Shown piece by piece: positions 1 to 8,356 of a stretch of DNA of 41,705 nt. Source of the stretch: Terriglobia bacterium (lineage in GTDB: Bacteria; Acidobacteriota; Terriglobia; Acidiferrales; UBA7541); assembly GCA_020073585.1 (NCBI GenBank), contig JAIQEV010000060.1, positions 1-41,705 on the forward strand, read 5' to 3'. Both the position numbers and the translations under genes were made by a program. Under the pieces are notes generated by a model. That model did no database searches, had not been told where the DNA came from, and saw only the letters and a program-made list of their open reading frames with translations. Each line of letters opens with the position of its first letter. Position 1 is the first letter of the stretch.

Positions 1-180
1 ACAGGCGGGTTATAATGAGTGTACTGATGGATGAGCTTCTTGAGGTGTGGGAGAGCAGATGGTATTCTTTACATCAATTAAATTAAAATCGTATAATATC
101 TTCCAATATTATTCTTAAAACAATCATTTAAATCCATATTTCTCTAATTCCAGGAGGTTTAGGTAATTTGAACATAGTTG
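1..180. other. AT-rich terminal segment, foreign to the rest of the window
   Basis: Composition changes sharply near position 180: this stretch is clearly AT-rich with many A/T runs, whereas everything after it is GC-rich. The change falls inside the coding sequence of a permease gene, whose frame runs on into unrelated residues and stops at 128. A short plus-strand frame open at the left edge (ending near 72) could be the tail of another gene but is too short to name. It could be a chimeric contig end, an insertion boundary or recently acquired DNA; the sequence alone cannot decide. Confidence 0.6.
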
Positions 181-247
181 CCAGCACGGCAATGAAGGTG
201 CGCAGCGGGCGGTGCACGAGATTGCGCAGGATGAACTGGCCCATCAT
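128..247 (-). pseudogene. Truncated ABC transporter permease (FtsX/MacB-like), N-terminus only
   Basis: The frame begins ATG ATG (247 or 244) and overlaps the lipoprotein stop codon in an ATGA arrangement, so the two genes were probably translationally coupled. The first ~23 residues (MGQFILRNLVHRPLRTFIAV and the next two) have the basic patch followed by a hydrophobic start that is typical of FtsX-like permease domains of lipoprotein-exporting or MacB-type ABC transporters. After the sequence AVLA the reading frame enters the AT-rich segment, loses any transmembrane character and stops at 128-130. The intact family protein is normally about 400 residues, so over 90% is missing. The family call rests on a short N-terminus and the coupling to a lipoprotein gene. 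Confidence 0.5.
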
Positions 248-1149
248 GGCTTTTTCTCTTCCGGTGTTTCGCCGACGCGCACCAGCTCCGTTCCCTCGGG
301 CTGCGCCAAGTGGAAGCGCTCCGCGGGGAAGCTCTCGTTGAGCGTCAATTTCGTGATCTGCAGATCCAGGCGGTAATCGTCGTGCGGACGCACGATGCGG
401 AGCGCGCGGGGAAACGTCGCGGGAGATTCCGGGGCGGGGGCGGGCGCGCCGGGCGCGGCCAGCGGCTGCCAGTCCGAGACGTACACGTCGGAGAGCAGCG
501 TTCCGCCGGGGCCGTAGGTGACCAGGCGCGCAACCTGCAGGTCGGCACGGTTGATCCAGATTTTGCGGGCAATTTCCGGCGTTTCCGGGCCGCGCAGCAC
601 GGTCAGGATGTAATAGCGCCCGCTCTCGTCATTGAATTCTTCCACCAGCACGGCGTCCTTCGCGGTGATCTCCGGCCAGAGCAGGGCGTCGAGGAGATGC
701 TGCGGGCGGAGATTTTCGATGGGCTTCTTGCTGGCGCGCTCGAAGGCCACGGCGCCGGTGAGGAACTTCTGCTTGGAGGGGATGAAGACGCGGAAGGTGT
801 CGCCGTCGCTGGCCATGTCGAAAACCGTGGAGCCGATCACCGGGGCCTGGCCCACCACGCGGATGGCCGCGGGGCGCTGGGCCAGGAGAAAGGCCTTCAC
901 CTCGTGGTATTCCTCGATGACGCCGCTATAAGCCGAACCCGCGGTGGGCTTCAGCTCCAGGGTGGCGTTTACGGAGCGCACGGTGCTGGAGGTCGCGCCG
1001 TAGATGGCCAGGAGTTGCTCGCGGGTGGCGTCGCGCACCACCGGCTTGGTCCCCGGGGCCATCACCGTGGTCTTCTTGACCGCGCCGCCGCAGCCGCCGG
1101 AAAGGGCCGTCAGTGTCGCCAGAACCGTACACGCGAGAATGCGTTTCAA
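244..1149 (-). CDS. Outer-membrane-type lipoprotein, LolA/DUF4292-like
   Basis: 301 residues. A signal peptide with a basic start, a hydrophobic stretch and a Cys at about residue 20 (LSGGC) suggests cleavage and lipidation by signal peptidase II. The rest is a beta-rich soluble domain with no recognised catalytic motif; alternating hydrophobic strands and length resemble LolA/LolB or DUF4292-type lipid-binding folds, a resemblance only. Two Pro/Ala-rich stretches lie near residues 230-245. The start is TTG with a GGAG box about 11 nt upstream. The gene directly precedes and overlaps the truncated permease, so an ABC-exporter accessory role is plausible. A real, exported protein is likely; the precise family is uncertain. 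Confidence 0.6.
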   Translation of the reverse strand: MKRILACTVLATLTALSGGCGGAVKKTTVMAPGTKPVVRDATREQLLAIYGATSSTVRSVNATLELKPTAGSAYSGVIEEYHEVKAFLLAQRPAAIRVVGQAPVIGSTVFDMASDGDTFRVFIPSKQKFLTGAVAFERASKKPIENLRPQHLLDALLWPEITAKDAVLVEEFNDESGRYYILTVLRGPETPEIARKIWINRADLQVARLVTYGPGGTLLSDVYVSDWQPLAAPGAPAPAPESPATFPRALRIVRPHDDYRLDLQITKLTLNESFPAERFHLAQPEGTELVRVGETPEEKKP

Positions 1150-1255
1150 GGCTAATTACGCTCCAACACAGGTCAATCAAGCAATCTAACAACCACTGGC
1201 AGGCCCGTCAACGCGGAACACATTCGTGCTTTCCAGTGGCGGAAAAGGCGCGCCG

Positions 1256-1819
1256 CTAGTTTGGCCGGGCCAGTTCGACCTCGAAGGAGGCCAGCGCCGG
1301 GCGCACCCGGCGGAGAATCTCGCTGGGCCACAGGGTCTCGCTGAGCACGGTCATCCAGCCGTCCGCGAGGTCGCACACCGCGCAGAAGGCGTAGCGCGAA
1401 TAGGCCGCCTGGTAGGCGTCCAGACCGCGGCGCGAGAGATCGTCCTCGAGCGCGCGATCGCCCGCGCGCGCCACCGCCCCCGCGCGCATCCCGAAGGTTT
1501 CCCCCGCAAAGCGCGCCAGGAGCGCCGGGAGCTGCTCCGGCAGGGGCTGCGGGATCACCAGGCAGCGCGCGGCCTCTTCGCGGAAGGCGATGCCGTGGAC
1601 CCGGCAGAATTCGCGCACGCGCTCGAGATGGCTGAAGAAATCGAGCGTAAAAAATTCTCCGCCGGCCAGGGCCGGGAAAAGCGCCGCCCAGATCTGCGTG
1701 GCCGCCTCGCCGCCCAGGGGCTCGCGGCTTTCCTTGTCGATCAGTTCGAGCCCCGCGGCCTTGAGGTCCGCTCCGAGGTCCATGGCCTCCACTTCCAGCG
1801 CGTAGGGCTTGCGTTCCAT
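1256..1819 (-). CDS. Hypothetical protein (187 aa)
   Basis: I do not recognise this protein. It is an acidic-to-neutral soluble sequence of 187 residues without signal peptide or transmembrane segment. It has several aromatic residues (FFTLDFFSHLERV near residue 56) and three cysteines that do not form a CxxC pair. The start is supported by a GAGGAAT box about 8 nt upstream, and the gene lies 4 nt after the stop of the preceding hypothetical gene, so it is the last member of the ruvX-mltG-hypothetical operon. The tight spacing supports it being a real gene despite the lack of a family match. Confidence 0.6.
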   Translation of the reverse strand: MERKPYALEVEAMDLGADLKAAGLELIDKESREPLGGEAATQIWAALFPALAGGEFFTLDFFSHLERVREFCRVHGIAFREEAARCLVIPQPLPEQLPALLARFAGETFGMRAGAVARAGDRALEDDLSRRGLDAYQAAYSRYAFCAVCDLADGWMTVLSETLWPSEILRRVRPALASFEVELARPN

Positions 1820-1823
1820 CGCG

Positions 1824-2381
1824 CTATTCCTCGAGGGCCGCGGCGCCGAAGCGCGCCTGGTAGTCCGGCGATTGCTTGCGCACTTCCAGCCAGTCGAAAA
1901 AGGCGGCCGGGGCTTCCAGCCAGATGCGGAACCAGCCGGCGATTTCCTGTTTTTCGGCGCGCTTCGCCGCTTCCACTTTGGGATTGCGCGCGATCATCTC
2001 CGCGCGGCGCTTGCCCAGGCGGGCGATCTCCAACACGCGCTCGACGGCGGCCAGTTCCTGGTGCGCCTGGAAGCGGTGCAGCAGCTCGTCCAGGCGCGTC
2101 AGGGAGACTTCCGCGTCCTCCAGGGTGCGGAAATGCAGCAGGTCCTCGAACTCCTCCTCGTACTGCTCCTCGGCCTCTTCCTGCAGCGTCAGCAGGAGCC
2201 GGAAGCCCGCGTCTTTCAACACCTCGGAGATGTACTCGCCGCTGGTCTTACCCTCCTCGCCGTGCTCGGCCAGGAGTTTGCGGCGAAGCTGCTCGATCTC
2301 CGCGGGGGTGAAGCGCTCGGCGCCGAGGGCGCGCGCCGCGGCGAGGATCAGGGCCTTCTTGGTTTTCAGGGTTTCGGTCAT
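1824..2381 (-). CDS. Hypothetical protein (185 aa), predicted helical
   Basis: I do not recognise this protein. It is 185 residues, very rich in Glu, Leu, Arg and Ala, and almost certainly all-helical. A highly acidic run (EEAEEQYEEEFEDLL, about residues 66-80) may form part of a coiled coil. There is no signal peptide. The start ATG overlaps the stop of mltG (ATGA) and has a GAGGA box just upstream, so the two are probably translationally coupled. The 4-nt gap to the next gene extends the operon. No function can be assigned; cell-envelope context is suggested only by mltG. Confidence 0.6.
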   Translation of the reverse strand: MTETLKTKKALILAAARALGAERFTPAEIEQLRRKLLAEHGEEGKTSGEYISEVLKDAGFRLLLTLQEEAEEQYEEEFEDLLHFRTLEDAEVSLTRLDELLHRFQAHQELAAVERVLEIARLGKRRAEMIARNPKVEAAKRAEKQEIAGWFRIWLEAPAAFFDWLEVRKQSPDYQARFGAAALEE

Positions 2382-3511
2382 CGTCCTCTGCTCCTCGACG
2401 AGTTGCCGGCTTTGTGCTTGTGCCGCGGCGGCGCGTGCGCTTTTGGCGGCGCAGGCTCGGGGATATCCGGCAGGCCGGCCAGCAGGCGGTGGTAGCGGCG
2501 CACGTTGCGATTATGCTCTGCCAGGGTCTTGCCGAAGAAATGGCCGCCCTGGGTGTTGGCCACGAAATAGAGATAGTCGCTGTGCGCGGGAGCGAGAGCG
2601 GCGCGCAGCGCGGCCTCGCCGGGATTGCCGATGGGGCCGGGGGGCAGGCCGCGGTTGCGATAGGTGTTGTAGGGGGAATCGACGCGCAGGTCGGCGAGGG
2701 TGAGCTTGCCGGAATAGCTGCCGTCGCGCTCCAGGGCATAGATCACCGTGGGGTCGCACTGCAGGAGCATGCGCTTGCGCAGGCGGTTGTCGTAGACGCC
2801 GGCGACCAGCGGGCGCTCGTCCGGCTGCGGCGTCTCGCGCTCGACGAGCGAGGCCAACGTGACGATGGATTCTACGGAAGCTGATTGGCCTTCTCCGGCG
2901 GGGTCGCTGCCGTTGTTCTTGCCGGAGGCCGCGCCGCGCACGATTCGTCCCCACTGCTCCTTGAATTTGCCGACCATCGCGGAGGTTACCGCCGTTGCCG
3001 CGGGATGCCGCGGAAACTGGTAGGTGGCGGGGAAGAGAAAACCTTCCAGGGTTTCCGCCCCCGGCGCGAGATCGCGGATCAGCGCGGGGTCCTGCGCGGC
3101 ATGCAGAAAAGCGTCGGCGCCGACGAATCCGGCGGATTCCAGCTCGCGGGCGATCTCGAACATGGTCAGGCCCTCGCGCACGACGAAGGACTTCTCGAAA
3201 ACCTTGCCGCTGGCCAGCGTCCAGAAGACGTCGCGGCCGGTGAGGGCGCGGTCGAAGAAGTATTCTCCGGCCTGCAGATGGCGGCGCGGATGGCGGCGGC
3301 AATAAAGCTGGAAGGCCAGGGCGCTGCGCACCACGCCTTCTTGTTGCAGCAGGCGCGAGACGGTCCGGCAGGAGGCGCCGTGCGGCACTTCCACAAAGAC
3401 GCCTTCGGCGGGAAAGTTTTGGTAGGGCTGGGTCACCGACACCCACAGCCAGGCGCCCGCACCGGCGGCCGCCAGCAGCACCAGCAGGAGATGTGTCAGC
3501 AGAGCTTTCAT
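2378..3511 (-). CDS. mltG: Endolytic murein transglycosylase MltG (YceG family)
   Basis: 377 residues. MltG cleaves nascent glycan strands within the chain at the periplasmic face and is thought to set glycan length or end polymerisation. An N-terminal membrane anchor (residues 4-26) is followed by the YceG domain. The catalytic Glu is E224 in LASLVERET, equivalent to E218 of the E. coli enzyme. Also present are LEGFLFPATY (155-164), the CDPTVIYAL segment (252-260), SPYNTYRNRGLPPGPIGNPG and YLYFVA. Length matches the family. The C-terminal 30 residues are a basic, Pro-rich tail outside the domain. The gene starts 1 nt after the ruvX stop, a common mltG-ruvX pairing, and overlaps the next hypothetical gene. 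Confidence 0.95.
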   Translation of the reverse strand: MKALLTHLLLVLLAAAGAGAWLWVSVTQPYQNFPAEGVFVEVPHGASCRTVSRLLQQEGVVRSALAFQLYCRRHPRRHLQAGEYFFDRALTGRDVFWTLASGKVFEKSFVVREGLTMFEIARELESAGFVGADAFLHAAQDPALIRDLAPGAETLEGFLFPATYQFPRHPAATAVTSAMVGKFKEQWGRIVRGAASGKNNGSDPAGEGQSASVESIVTLASLVERETPQPDERPLVAGVYDNRLRKRMLLQCDPTVIYALERDGSYSGKLTLADLRVDSPYNTYRNRGLPPGPIGNPGEAALRAALAPAHSDYLYFVANTQGGHFFGKTLAEHNRNVRRYHRLLAGLPDIPEPAPPKAHAPPRHKHKAGNSSRSRGR

Positions 3512-3512
3512 C

Positions 3513-4031
3513 TCAATGTTTTTCCCGGGCCGCTTCGCTGCGTTCCAGATAGTCGCGCAGAATCACCGCCGCCGCCAGCGCGTCCACGGAATCTTTTCCT
3601 TCCGGCCGCTTCTTTCTTTTTTCTGTGCTCTCTGGGCCTCGGGGGCCAATCTTTTTCTCGCGTTGCTGCTCCGCTTCCCAGCTGCTCAACCGCTCGTCCA
3701 CCATCTCCACCGGCAGGCCGATCTGCTTGCGGATGCGCTCGGCAAAGCGCGCGGCTTCTTCGGCCATCGCGCCGCGCGTGCCGTCCAGGCGCAGAGGCAG
3801 CCCGACAATCACCTGGCGCACGCCGTGCTCGCGGATGACCTCGCGCAGGCGGCGCATGTCCTCGTTGCGGTTCTTGCGCAGCAGCGTCCCGAGCGGCCGG
3901 GCGATCCGTGCCTCCATGTCCGCCAGCGCCAGGCCAATGCGCGCGCGGCCGTAATCCACGGCCAGCAACGCGCGGCGCGCGGGCGGAGCCTTGTGCGGCT
4001 CTCCCGGCGAAGTATGGGTGGCATGGGCCAT
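3513..4031 (-). CDS. ruvX: Putative pre-16S rRNA nuclease / Holliday junction resolvase-like RuvX (YqgF)
   Basis: 172 residues with the RNase H-like YqgF fold. Members are implicated in trimming the 5' end of pre-16S rRNA in E. coli. The first metal-binding Asp is D26 in LLAVDYG. VIVGLPLRLDG and DERLSSWEAE follow, and the C-terminal DSVDALAAAVIL motif supplies the last acidic residues. A basic stretch (about QREKKIGP to KRPEGK) replaces the usual linker between the last two motifs and is longer and more charged than normal. Residues 1-19 precede the domain and may be partly untranslated. It is first in the ruvX-mltG operon. An rRNA gene is in the same window, but that is probably coincidental. 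Confidence 0.9.
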   Translation of the reverse strand: MAHATHTSPGEPHKAPPARRALLAVDYGRARIGLALADMEARIARPLGTLLRKNRNEDMRRLREVIREHGVRQVIVGLPLRLDGTRGAMAEEAARFAERIRKQIGLPVEMVDERLSSWEAEQQREKKIGPRGPESTEKRKKRPEGKDSVDALAAAVILRDYLERSEAAREKH

Positions 4032-4038
4032 CTTGTAA

Positions 4039-5622
4039 TTATAGCCCGCCTTCTTTCCGTCCGCGGGTGCCCTTCTGCCAGGAGTCCCAGTAGCCGAGGA
4101 GCTTCATCTGCTGGTCGAGGCCGGTCTCCTTGACGAGGGCGTCGAGCTCGGCGCGGGTGAGGCGCTTGCCGAGGGGCTCGGGGCGGTCGGCGACGCCCCA
4201 GGCGGTGACCGCGGCCAGGGCGGTGTTGATCTTTAGCTCGCGAATGTCCACTTTGTCGAAGGTGTCCGAAGCGGCGTGGTAGTTGGCGAGATAGTTGGCG
4301 ACCTCGTTGTTGGCCACCAGCGTGGGCACGCCTTCCAGCAGAAAATCGAAATTGTCGGTGCCGAACGAGGCGTCATAGGTGTGTTGCGTGGCGCCCCAGG
4401 AGTCGAGCGGCTTCATGGCCTCGCGCACGCCGGCTGCGATGTCGCGGCGCCCGCCGAGGGAATAGCCGGTGACGCGGCCGTTGCCGGAGTCGTAGATGAT
4501 GACGGCGCGGATCTTGTCCAGCTCGGCGCGGTGCGCCTTCACGTATTCGTAGGAGCCGACCGTGCCCTGCTCCTCGCCGGAAAAAAGAATGAAGCGGAGG
4601 GTGCGGCGCGGCAGGAGGCCGGTGGCCTTGATGGCGCGCGCCGCTTCGATGACCAGCGCGGCGTTGCAGCCGTTGTCCAGCGCGCCGGCGCCCAGTTCCC
4701 AGGAGTCAAGGTGCGCGCCGAGGATCACCACTTCTTCGGGCTTTTCGCGGCCGCGGATTTCGCCGACGACGTTCTCCTGCGCGAGGGGCCCGCCGATCTT
4801 GTTGGGCATGGAGAAGCGCACGCGCAGGTTGCCGCCGGCCACGGCCAGGCGCGCCAGGCGCAGGGCGTCCTCGCGCGCCACGACCGCCTGGGGAATTTTG
4901 TCCACTGCGCCATCCAGAGTGTTGGTGTGGCGGTAGAGCAGCATGCGCTCGCGCGCGCCGGTCCAGAGAATGGCCGCGGCCCCGCCCTGGAGGGCCCGCG
5001 CGATGATCTCCGGCGGGCGCATGTACTCGTTGAAGAGGTCCGCCCAGGTTGAGCCGATGTCGCTGCGCACGAGCAGGATCGCGCCTTTGATGGCGCCCGC
5101 GCGGGCAAACTCTTCGGCCGTGCCGTCACCGACGTAGACGAGCCGCGCTTCGGCGCCGCCCGCCGAGCCATCCTGCGGAAAGGCGGGGGACCAGCCTTCG
5201 GAGACCAGATGCACCGGGAAGGTCACCGGGCCGAGCAGGTCGAGGCGCGTCTCGCCCTCGCTCCAGGTCACCGGCAGGGTGTATTTCTCGGTGTGCACGT
5301 CGATGCCGGCGGCGCGAAAGGCGGCCTTGGCCCACTCGACCGCTTTGGCCATCTGCGGCGTGCCGGTGACGCGCCCGCCGACCTCGTCGGTGAGGCGGCG
5401 CAGATTGTCTTCCAGCGGCGAGGGGCCCAGCACCACGGGGAGAATCTTCGCGGCGGCCTGTTCGCAGGAAGAGGCTTCGGTGAGCGAGCATCCGGCGGCG
5501 CTCGGTGGCATCTTCGGCGCCAGCGAATCGGGCTTTGTGGGCGCGAGTTGCGCCGCAGCGGGAAGCGGGGCGGCAAGGAAGCAGAGAAGCAAGGAAGTGA
5601 GGAGAATGGCGCTGCGACGCAT
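4039..5622 (-). CDS. Secreted M28-family metallopeptidase with PA domain
   Basis: 527 residues. The signal peptide ends near AAAQ (residues 22-25). A protease-associated (PA) domain occupies roughly 130-270 and is inserted before the zinc peptidase core. Co-catalytic zinc ligands can be assigned: H304 (LGAHLDS), D316 (GALDNG), catalytic E350 with E351 (SGEEQG), D378 (YDSG) and H449 (NYHAASDT). This order matches M28 aminopeptidases and carboxypeptidase Q-like enzymes, which release terminal residues from peptides outside the cytoplasm. Substrate is not predictable. It ends 8 nt before ruvX starts, so it may head that operon. All key ligands are present, so an active enzyme is expected. Confidence 0.9.
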   Translation of the reverse strand: MRRSAILLTSLLLCFLAAPLPAAAQLAPTKPDSLAPKMPPSAAGCSLTEASSCEQAAAKILPVVLGPSPLEDNLRRLTDEVGGRVTGTPQMAKAVEWAKAAFRAAGIDVHTEKYTLPVTWSEGETRLDLLGPVTFPVHLVSEGWSPAFPQDGSAGGAEARLVYVGDGTAEEFARAGAIKGAILLVRSDIGSTWADLFNEYMRPPEIIARALQGGAAAILWTGARERMLLYRHTNTLDGAVDKIPQAVVAREDALRLARLAVAGGNLRVRFSMPNKIGGPLAQENVVGEIRGREKPEEVVILGAHLDSWELGAGALDNGCNAALVIEAARAIKATGLLPRRTLRFILFSGEEQGTVGSYEYVKAHRAELDKIRAVIIYDSGNGRVTGYSLGGRRDIAAGVREAMKPLDSWGATQHTYDASFGTDNFDFLLEGVPTLVANNEVANYLANYHAASDTFDKVDIRELKINTALAAVTAWGVADRPEPLGKRLTRAELDALVKETGLDQQMKLLGYWDSWQKGTRGRKEGGL

Positions 5623-5752
5623 CAGACGGCACCTCGGTGGAGGAATGGGCCAGCCGCAAAGCGTGGATGGCTGTGAGCGGGCGGATTATAGCGCAGGGAG
5701 AAGGCTGCGCGCTGGTGAGGGTGCTCTTGCGGGGGCGCGGGGCGGCGCGCGG

Positions 5753-6592
5753 CTACACGTCCTGGGGAATCGCGGACTCCGCCAGGCTGTGGCCCTTGAT
5801 TTCGCGCGCGGGGGTGCCGCCGCGGATGTCGCGGCCGGTGGGCAGCCAGGCGCACACCTGAGTTTCGTCCACCCAGACGGTGGTGCAATCGCCGGGGGCG
5901 AAGAATTCGGCGAAGACCATCTCCTCGCCGTCCCCGGCCGAAAGATAATGGCGCTCGCGATCGTAGTAGTAGACGACGTCGCCCGCGCGCACCGGGAAGG
6001 GCTGCTCGCTGGCGTAGGCGGTGCCGCGGCCGCGCAGGATGTACATGAAGTGCTCGGCGCCCTCGTGATGATGGTTGGCGGCGGTGGTTCCCGGGGGGTA
6101 GATGATCATCTCGCCCTTGATGGCCTTGGTGCCGAAGAGCTTGGGGGTCACGAGATAGATACGCTGGCGCGCGTCATGTTGCGAGCTGAGCACGGGCTCG
6201 CGCGTCCAATCCACCACGCGGAAGCGCGGAGGATGCGCCGCGAGGGCGGGATCGAAGCGCGTGGCGTTGGGAACCTCGGCGTACAGCAGGCGCGCCCCGC
6301 GCTCGCTCGCCAGCGTCCCGCGGAAGCCCGGGGGCAGAAAAACGACGTGGGCCTCGGAAAGGGCCTCGCGGCCCTGGGGGTGAGCGATGCTGGCCTCGCC
6401 CGCGAGCATCTGGAACCAGGCTAGGCTCTCGCCGGGGACCGCGCACTCGAAGGAGGCGCCCGCCGCGAACGTCAGCCGGTCGAGCAGGATGTTCGTGCCG
6501 GGGACGCGCTCTGGCGTGAGAAGCCTCTGGCGCGCGACTCCGTTGCCGAGCGGCTCGGCGGCTACCGCGCTTTCGTTGAAAGTGACGGCCAT
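5753..6592 (-). CDS. Bicupin protein, ureidoglycine aminohydrolase-like
   Basis: About 279 residues from the chosen ATG at 6592, which has a strong GGAGGT box 7 nt upstream; longer in-frame starts at 6649 and 6673 lack such a site. Two cupin barrels are visible. The second carries the metal motif (NHHHEGAEHFMYILRGRG and later ERHYLSAG). The first is degenerate and lacks a His cluster. This architecture is that of (S)-ureidoglycine aminohydrolase-type and related bicupin proteins. No other purine-catabolism gene is nearby, so the substrate is not established. The protein is cytoplasmic. Genes on both sides are unrelated, so it is probably monocistronic. Confidence 0.75.
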   Translation of the reverse strand: MAVTFNESAVAAEPLGNGVARQRLLTPERVPGTNILLDRLTFAAGASFECAVPGESLAWFQMLAGEASIAHPQGREALSEAHVVFLPPGFRGTLASERGARLLYAEVPNATRFDPALAAHPPRFRVVDWTREPVLSSQHDARQRIYLVTPKLFGTKAIKGEMIIYPPGTTAANHHHEGAEHFMYILRGRGTAYASEQPFPVRAGDVVYYYDRERHYLSAGDGEEMVFAEFFAPGDCTTVWVDETQVCAWLPTGRDIRGGTPAREIKGHSLAESAIPQDV

Positions 6593-6651
6593 GGCGGGAC
6601 CTCCAGCAGAAACCGGCGATGCGCTCCGCCCGCGAAAGGGAACAGCCATCG

Positions 6652-6694
6652 CGGGCGCGGATCCTGCAATCAATCTAGCGCAAATCCGCGCCCG
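6652..6694. repeat. Perfect 11-bp inverted repeat with a 21-nt loop
   Basis: CGGGCGCGGAT at 6652-6662 pairs with ATCCGCGCCCG at 6684-6694. It lies between the stop of the small membrane protein gene and the cupin start, so it can fold in the minus-strand transcript as a leader hairpin or act as a transcript end. There is no T-run on either side, which argues against a simple intrinsic terminator. Confidence 0.5.
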
Positions 6695-6763
6695 GCGGCC
6701 AGGTCTTCTTGCGGTAACTTGTTGCGGATGAATTCGGCAAACCAGCGACCGCCAGGCCGCGGC

Positions 6764-7156
6764 TCACGGGGTTTCGGAAACGGCGCCGCGGGGCGTCAAA
6801 ACCGCCAGAAGCAGGGCCACCACGGCCAGCGCAGGGATGTCTCCGAACAGATGGCCGTGTTCGGCCGGGGCATGGAGCGCTTGCACGGTCATGATTCCAG
6901 CGTGGACCACGCTGGACCAAACGGTGAACCAAATCAGGCTACGGTGTTGCAGAGGGTTTCGGGAGGCAATGAGGAGAAATACCCCGAGCGTCGCATAGAT
7001 GCCGAGAATCATCTGCTCGTACTCGGGTTGGTGGGGCTGCCAGCGCCATCCCGAAGGCCACCAGGCCATCATGAGGGGGTAAACGCCCAGAATAAAAATC
7101 AGGCCCACGAAAACCAACGCAGCGCGGAGATAGCGCAACCGGGTAGCAGCGTTCAC
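6764..7156 (-). CDS. Small integral membrane protein, DUF6632-like
   Basis: 130 residues with four predicted transmembrane helices: roughly residues 10-33, 48-65, 72-92 and 105-122. The composition resembles the small DUF6632-type membrane proteins of unknown function, so the family name is a suggestion only. The start is GTG at 7156, decided by an almost perfect ribosome-binding site (AGGAGGT) 6 nt upstream. A near-consensus promoter (7206-7234) lies upstream, after the end of folP, so this gene has its own transcript. No catalytic motif is visible. Confidence 0.7.
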   Translation of the reverse strand: MNAATRLRYLRAALVFVGLIFILGVYPLMMAWWPSGWRWQPHQPEYEQMILGIYATLGVFLLIASRNPLQHRSLIWFTVWSSVVHAGIMTVQALHAPAEHGHLFGDIPALAVVALLLAVLTPRGAVSETP

Positions 7157-7205
7157 TGGTCACCTCCTAGATTTGCTTTGGAGTTGCTATGCCACTGGGG
7201 CGGGG

Positions 7206-7234
7206 ATGCTAGCCGCTGTGCTCAGGAATGTCAA
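7206..7234 (-). promoter_or_regulatory. Sigma70-type promoter for the small membrane protein gene
   Basis: Read on the minus strand, a perfect TTGACA (7234-7229) is separated by 17 nt from TAGCAT (7211-7206). The start point would be near 7199, giving a leader of about 40 nt that includes the strong ribosome-binding site. Confidence 0.7.
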
Positions 7235-7304
7235 CTTCGGCGAAGGGCGCACCCTTACTGCGTCGAGAGGGAATGGTGCGCTGAATGCCGCTTGTAACAA
7301 AGCG

Positions 7305-8213
7305 TCAGCGGTTGCGGGGGCTTTTGCGGGGATCGAGGAGGCAGTCGGCGACGCGGGCGACTTGCGCCATTTCGGCGACATCGTGAACACGAACGATGTG
7401 CGCGCCGCCGAGGATGCAGGCGGTGACGGCGGCGGCGGTGCCCCAGATGCGCTCACTGGACGGGAGCGGCTGGGCGTCGCGGGCGAGCCTTGCGAAAAGC
7501 GGGGCGAGAGTCGCGCCGAGGAACTGCTTCCGCGAAACGCCGACGAGGAGCGGGAAGCCCAGGCGGGCCAGCTCGGGGAGGCGCGCGAGGAGTTCGTAGT
7601 TCTGGCGGAAACTTTTTCCGAAGCCGATACCGGGGTCGAGAACGATCTGGTTCTGCGGCACGCCGGTGCGGCGGGCGCGCTGGGCGGCGGCGCGCAGGCC
7701 GGCCGCGACGTCCTTCAGCACATCGCGCGCGAAGGGTTTCTTCTGCATGGTGCGCGGCTCGCCGCGCATGTGCATGAGAATGAGCGGGACGCGGTGGCGC
7801 ACGGCCACTTCGGCGATGCGCGGGTCGTTCTTCAGGCCGGAAATATCGTTGATCAGCTCGGCGCCGGCGGCGAGGGCCGCTTCGGCGACGCCGGCTTTTT
7901 GCGTGTCAATGGAAATGGGAATTTTGAGACGGCCGCGCAGCGCTTCCAGTACCGGAAGGACGCGCTGCAGTTCTTCTTCGGCGGGGGTGCCGCCGGAGTC
8001 GGGGCGGGTGGATTCGCCGCCGATGTCCAGGAGGTCCGCGCCGACTTGCTCCATGGCCAGGGCGTGGTCGATGGCGCGCTGCGGATCGAAGAATTTGCCG
8101 CCGTCGGAAAAGCTGTCCGGGGTGACGTTGAGCACGCCCATGACCAGGGTGCGCTGGCCGAGCGCGAGGGTTCGCGCCGGGAGTTTCAGGCGGTATGGTT
8201 TGCGGCGGAGCAT
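7305..8213 (-). CDS. folP: Dihydropteroate synthase
   Basis: 302 residues, a TIM-barrel enzyme that joins p-aminobenzoate to dihydropterin pyrophosphate in folate synthesis; it is the sulfonamide target. Family signatures are in order: GVLNVTPDSFSDGG (26-39), DIGGESTRP (about 63-71), ISIDT, ELINDISGL, LILMHMRG, DPGIGFGKSF, LLVGVSRKQF and IVRVHDV at the C-terminal side. Length is slightly above the usual 270-285 owing to short N- and C-terminal extensions. No clear Shine-Dalgarno box precedes the ATG, so the exact start is less certain. It is the downstream neighbour of the ftsH region, similar to the tilS-hpt-ftsH to folate-gene order known in Bacillus. Confidence 0.95.
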   Translation of the reverse strand: MLRRKPYRLKLPARTLALGQRTLVMGVLNVTPDSFSDGGKFFDPQRAIDHALAMEQVGADLLDIGGESTRPDSGGTPAEEELQRVLPVLEALRGRLKIPISIDTQKAGVAEAALAAGAELINDISGLKNDPRIAEVAVRHRVPLILMHMRGEPRTMQKKPFARDVLKDVAAGLRAAAQRARRTGVPQNQIVLDPGIGFGKSFRQNYELLARLPELARLGFPLLVGVSRKQFLGATLAPLFARLARDAQPLPSSERIWGTAAAVTACILGGAHIVRVHDVAEMAQVARVADCLLDPRKSPRNR

Positions 8214-8310
8214 GGTGCAGGAGGAGTGTACCGCAGAGTGGACTGCTGCGAGGAAGGCGGGGAGGTCTGCGGATTTTTTTGCGGGGGTGGCGAATCGCGC
8301 AGACCTGAAG

Positions 8311-8336
8311 AAAAAGCCGCGGGGCTGGCGCCCCGC
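8311..8336 (-). terminator. Intrinsic terminator after the zinc-ribbon-like gene
   Basis: On the minus strand a GC-only stem (GCGGGGC / GCCCCGC, 8319-8336) is followed by CGGC and a run of T from the plus-strand AAAAA at 8311-8315. It lies about 20 nt after the stop of the 8357-8665 gene. Confidence 0.6.
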
Positions 8337-8356
8337 GCTACAGCCCGCGCTACAGC

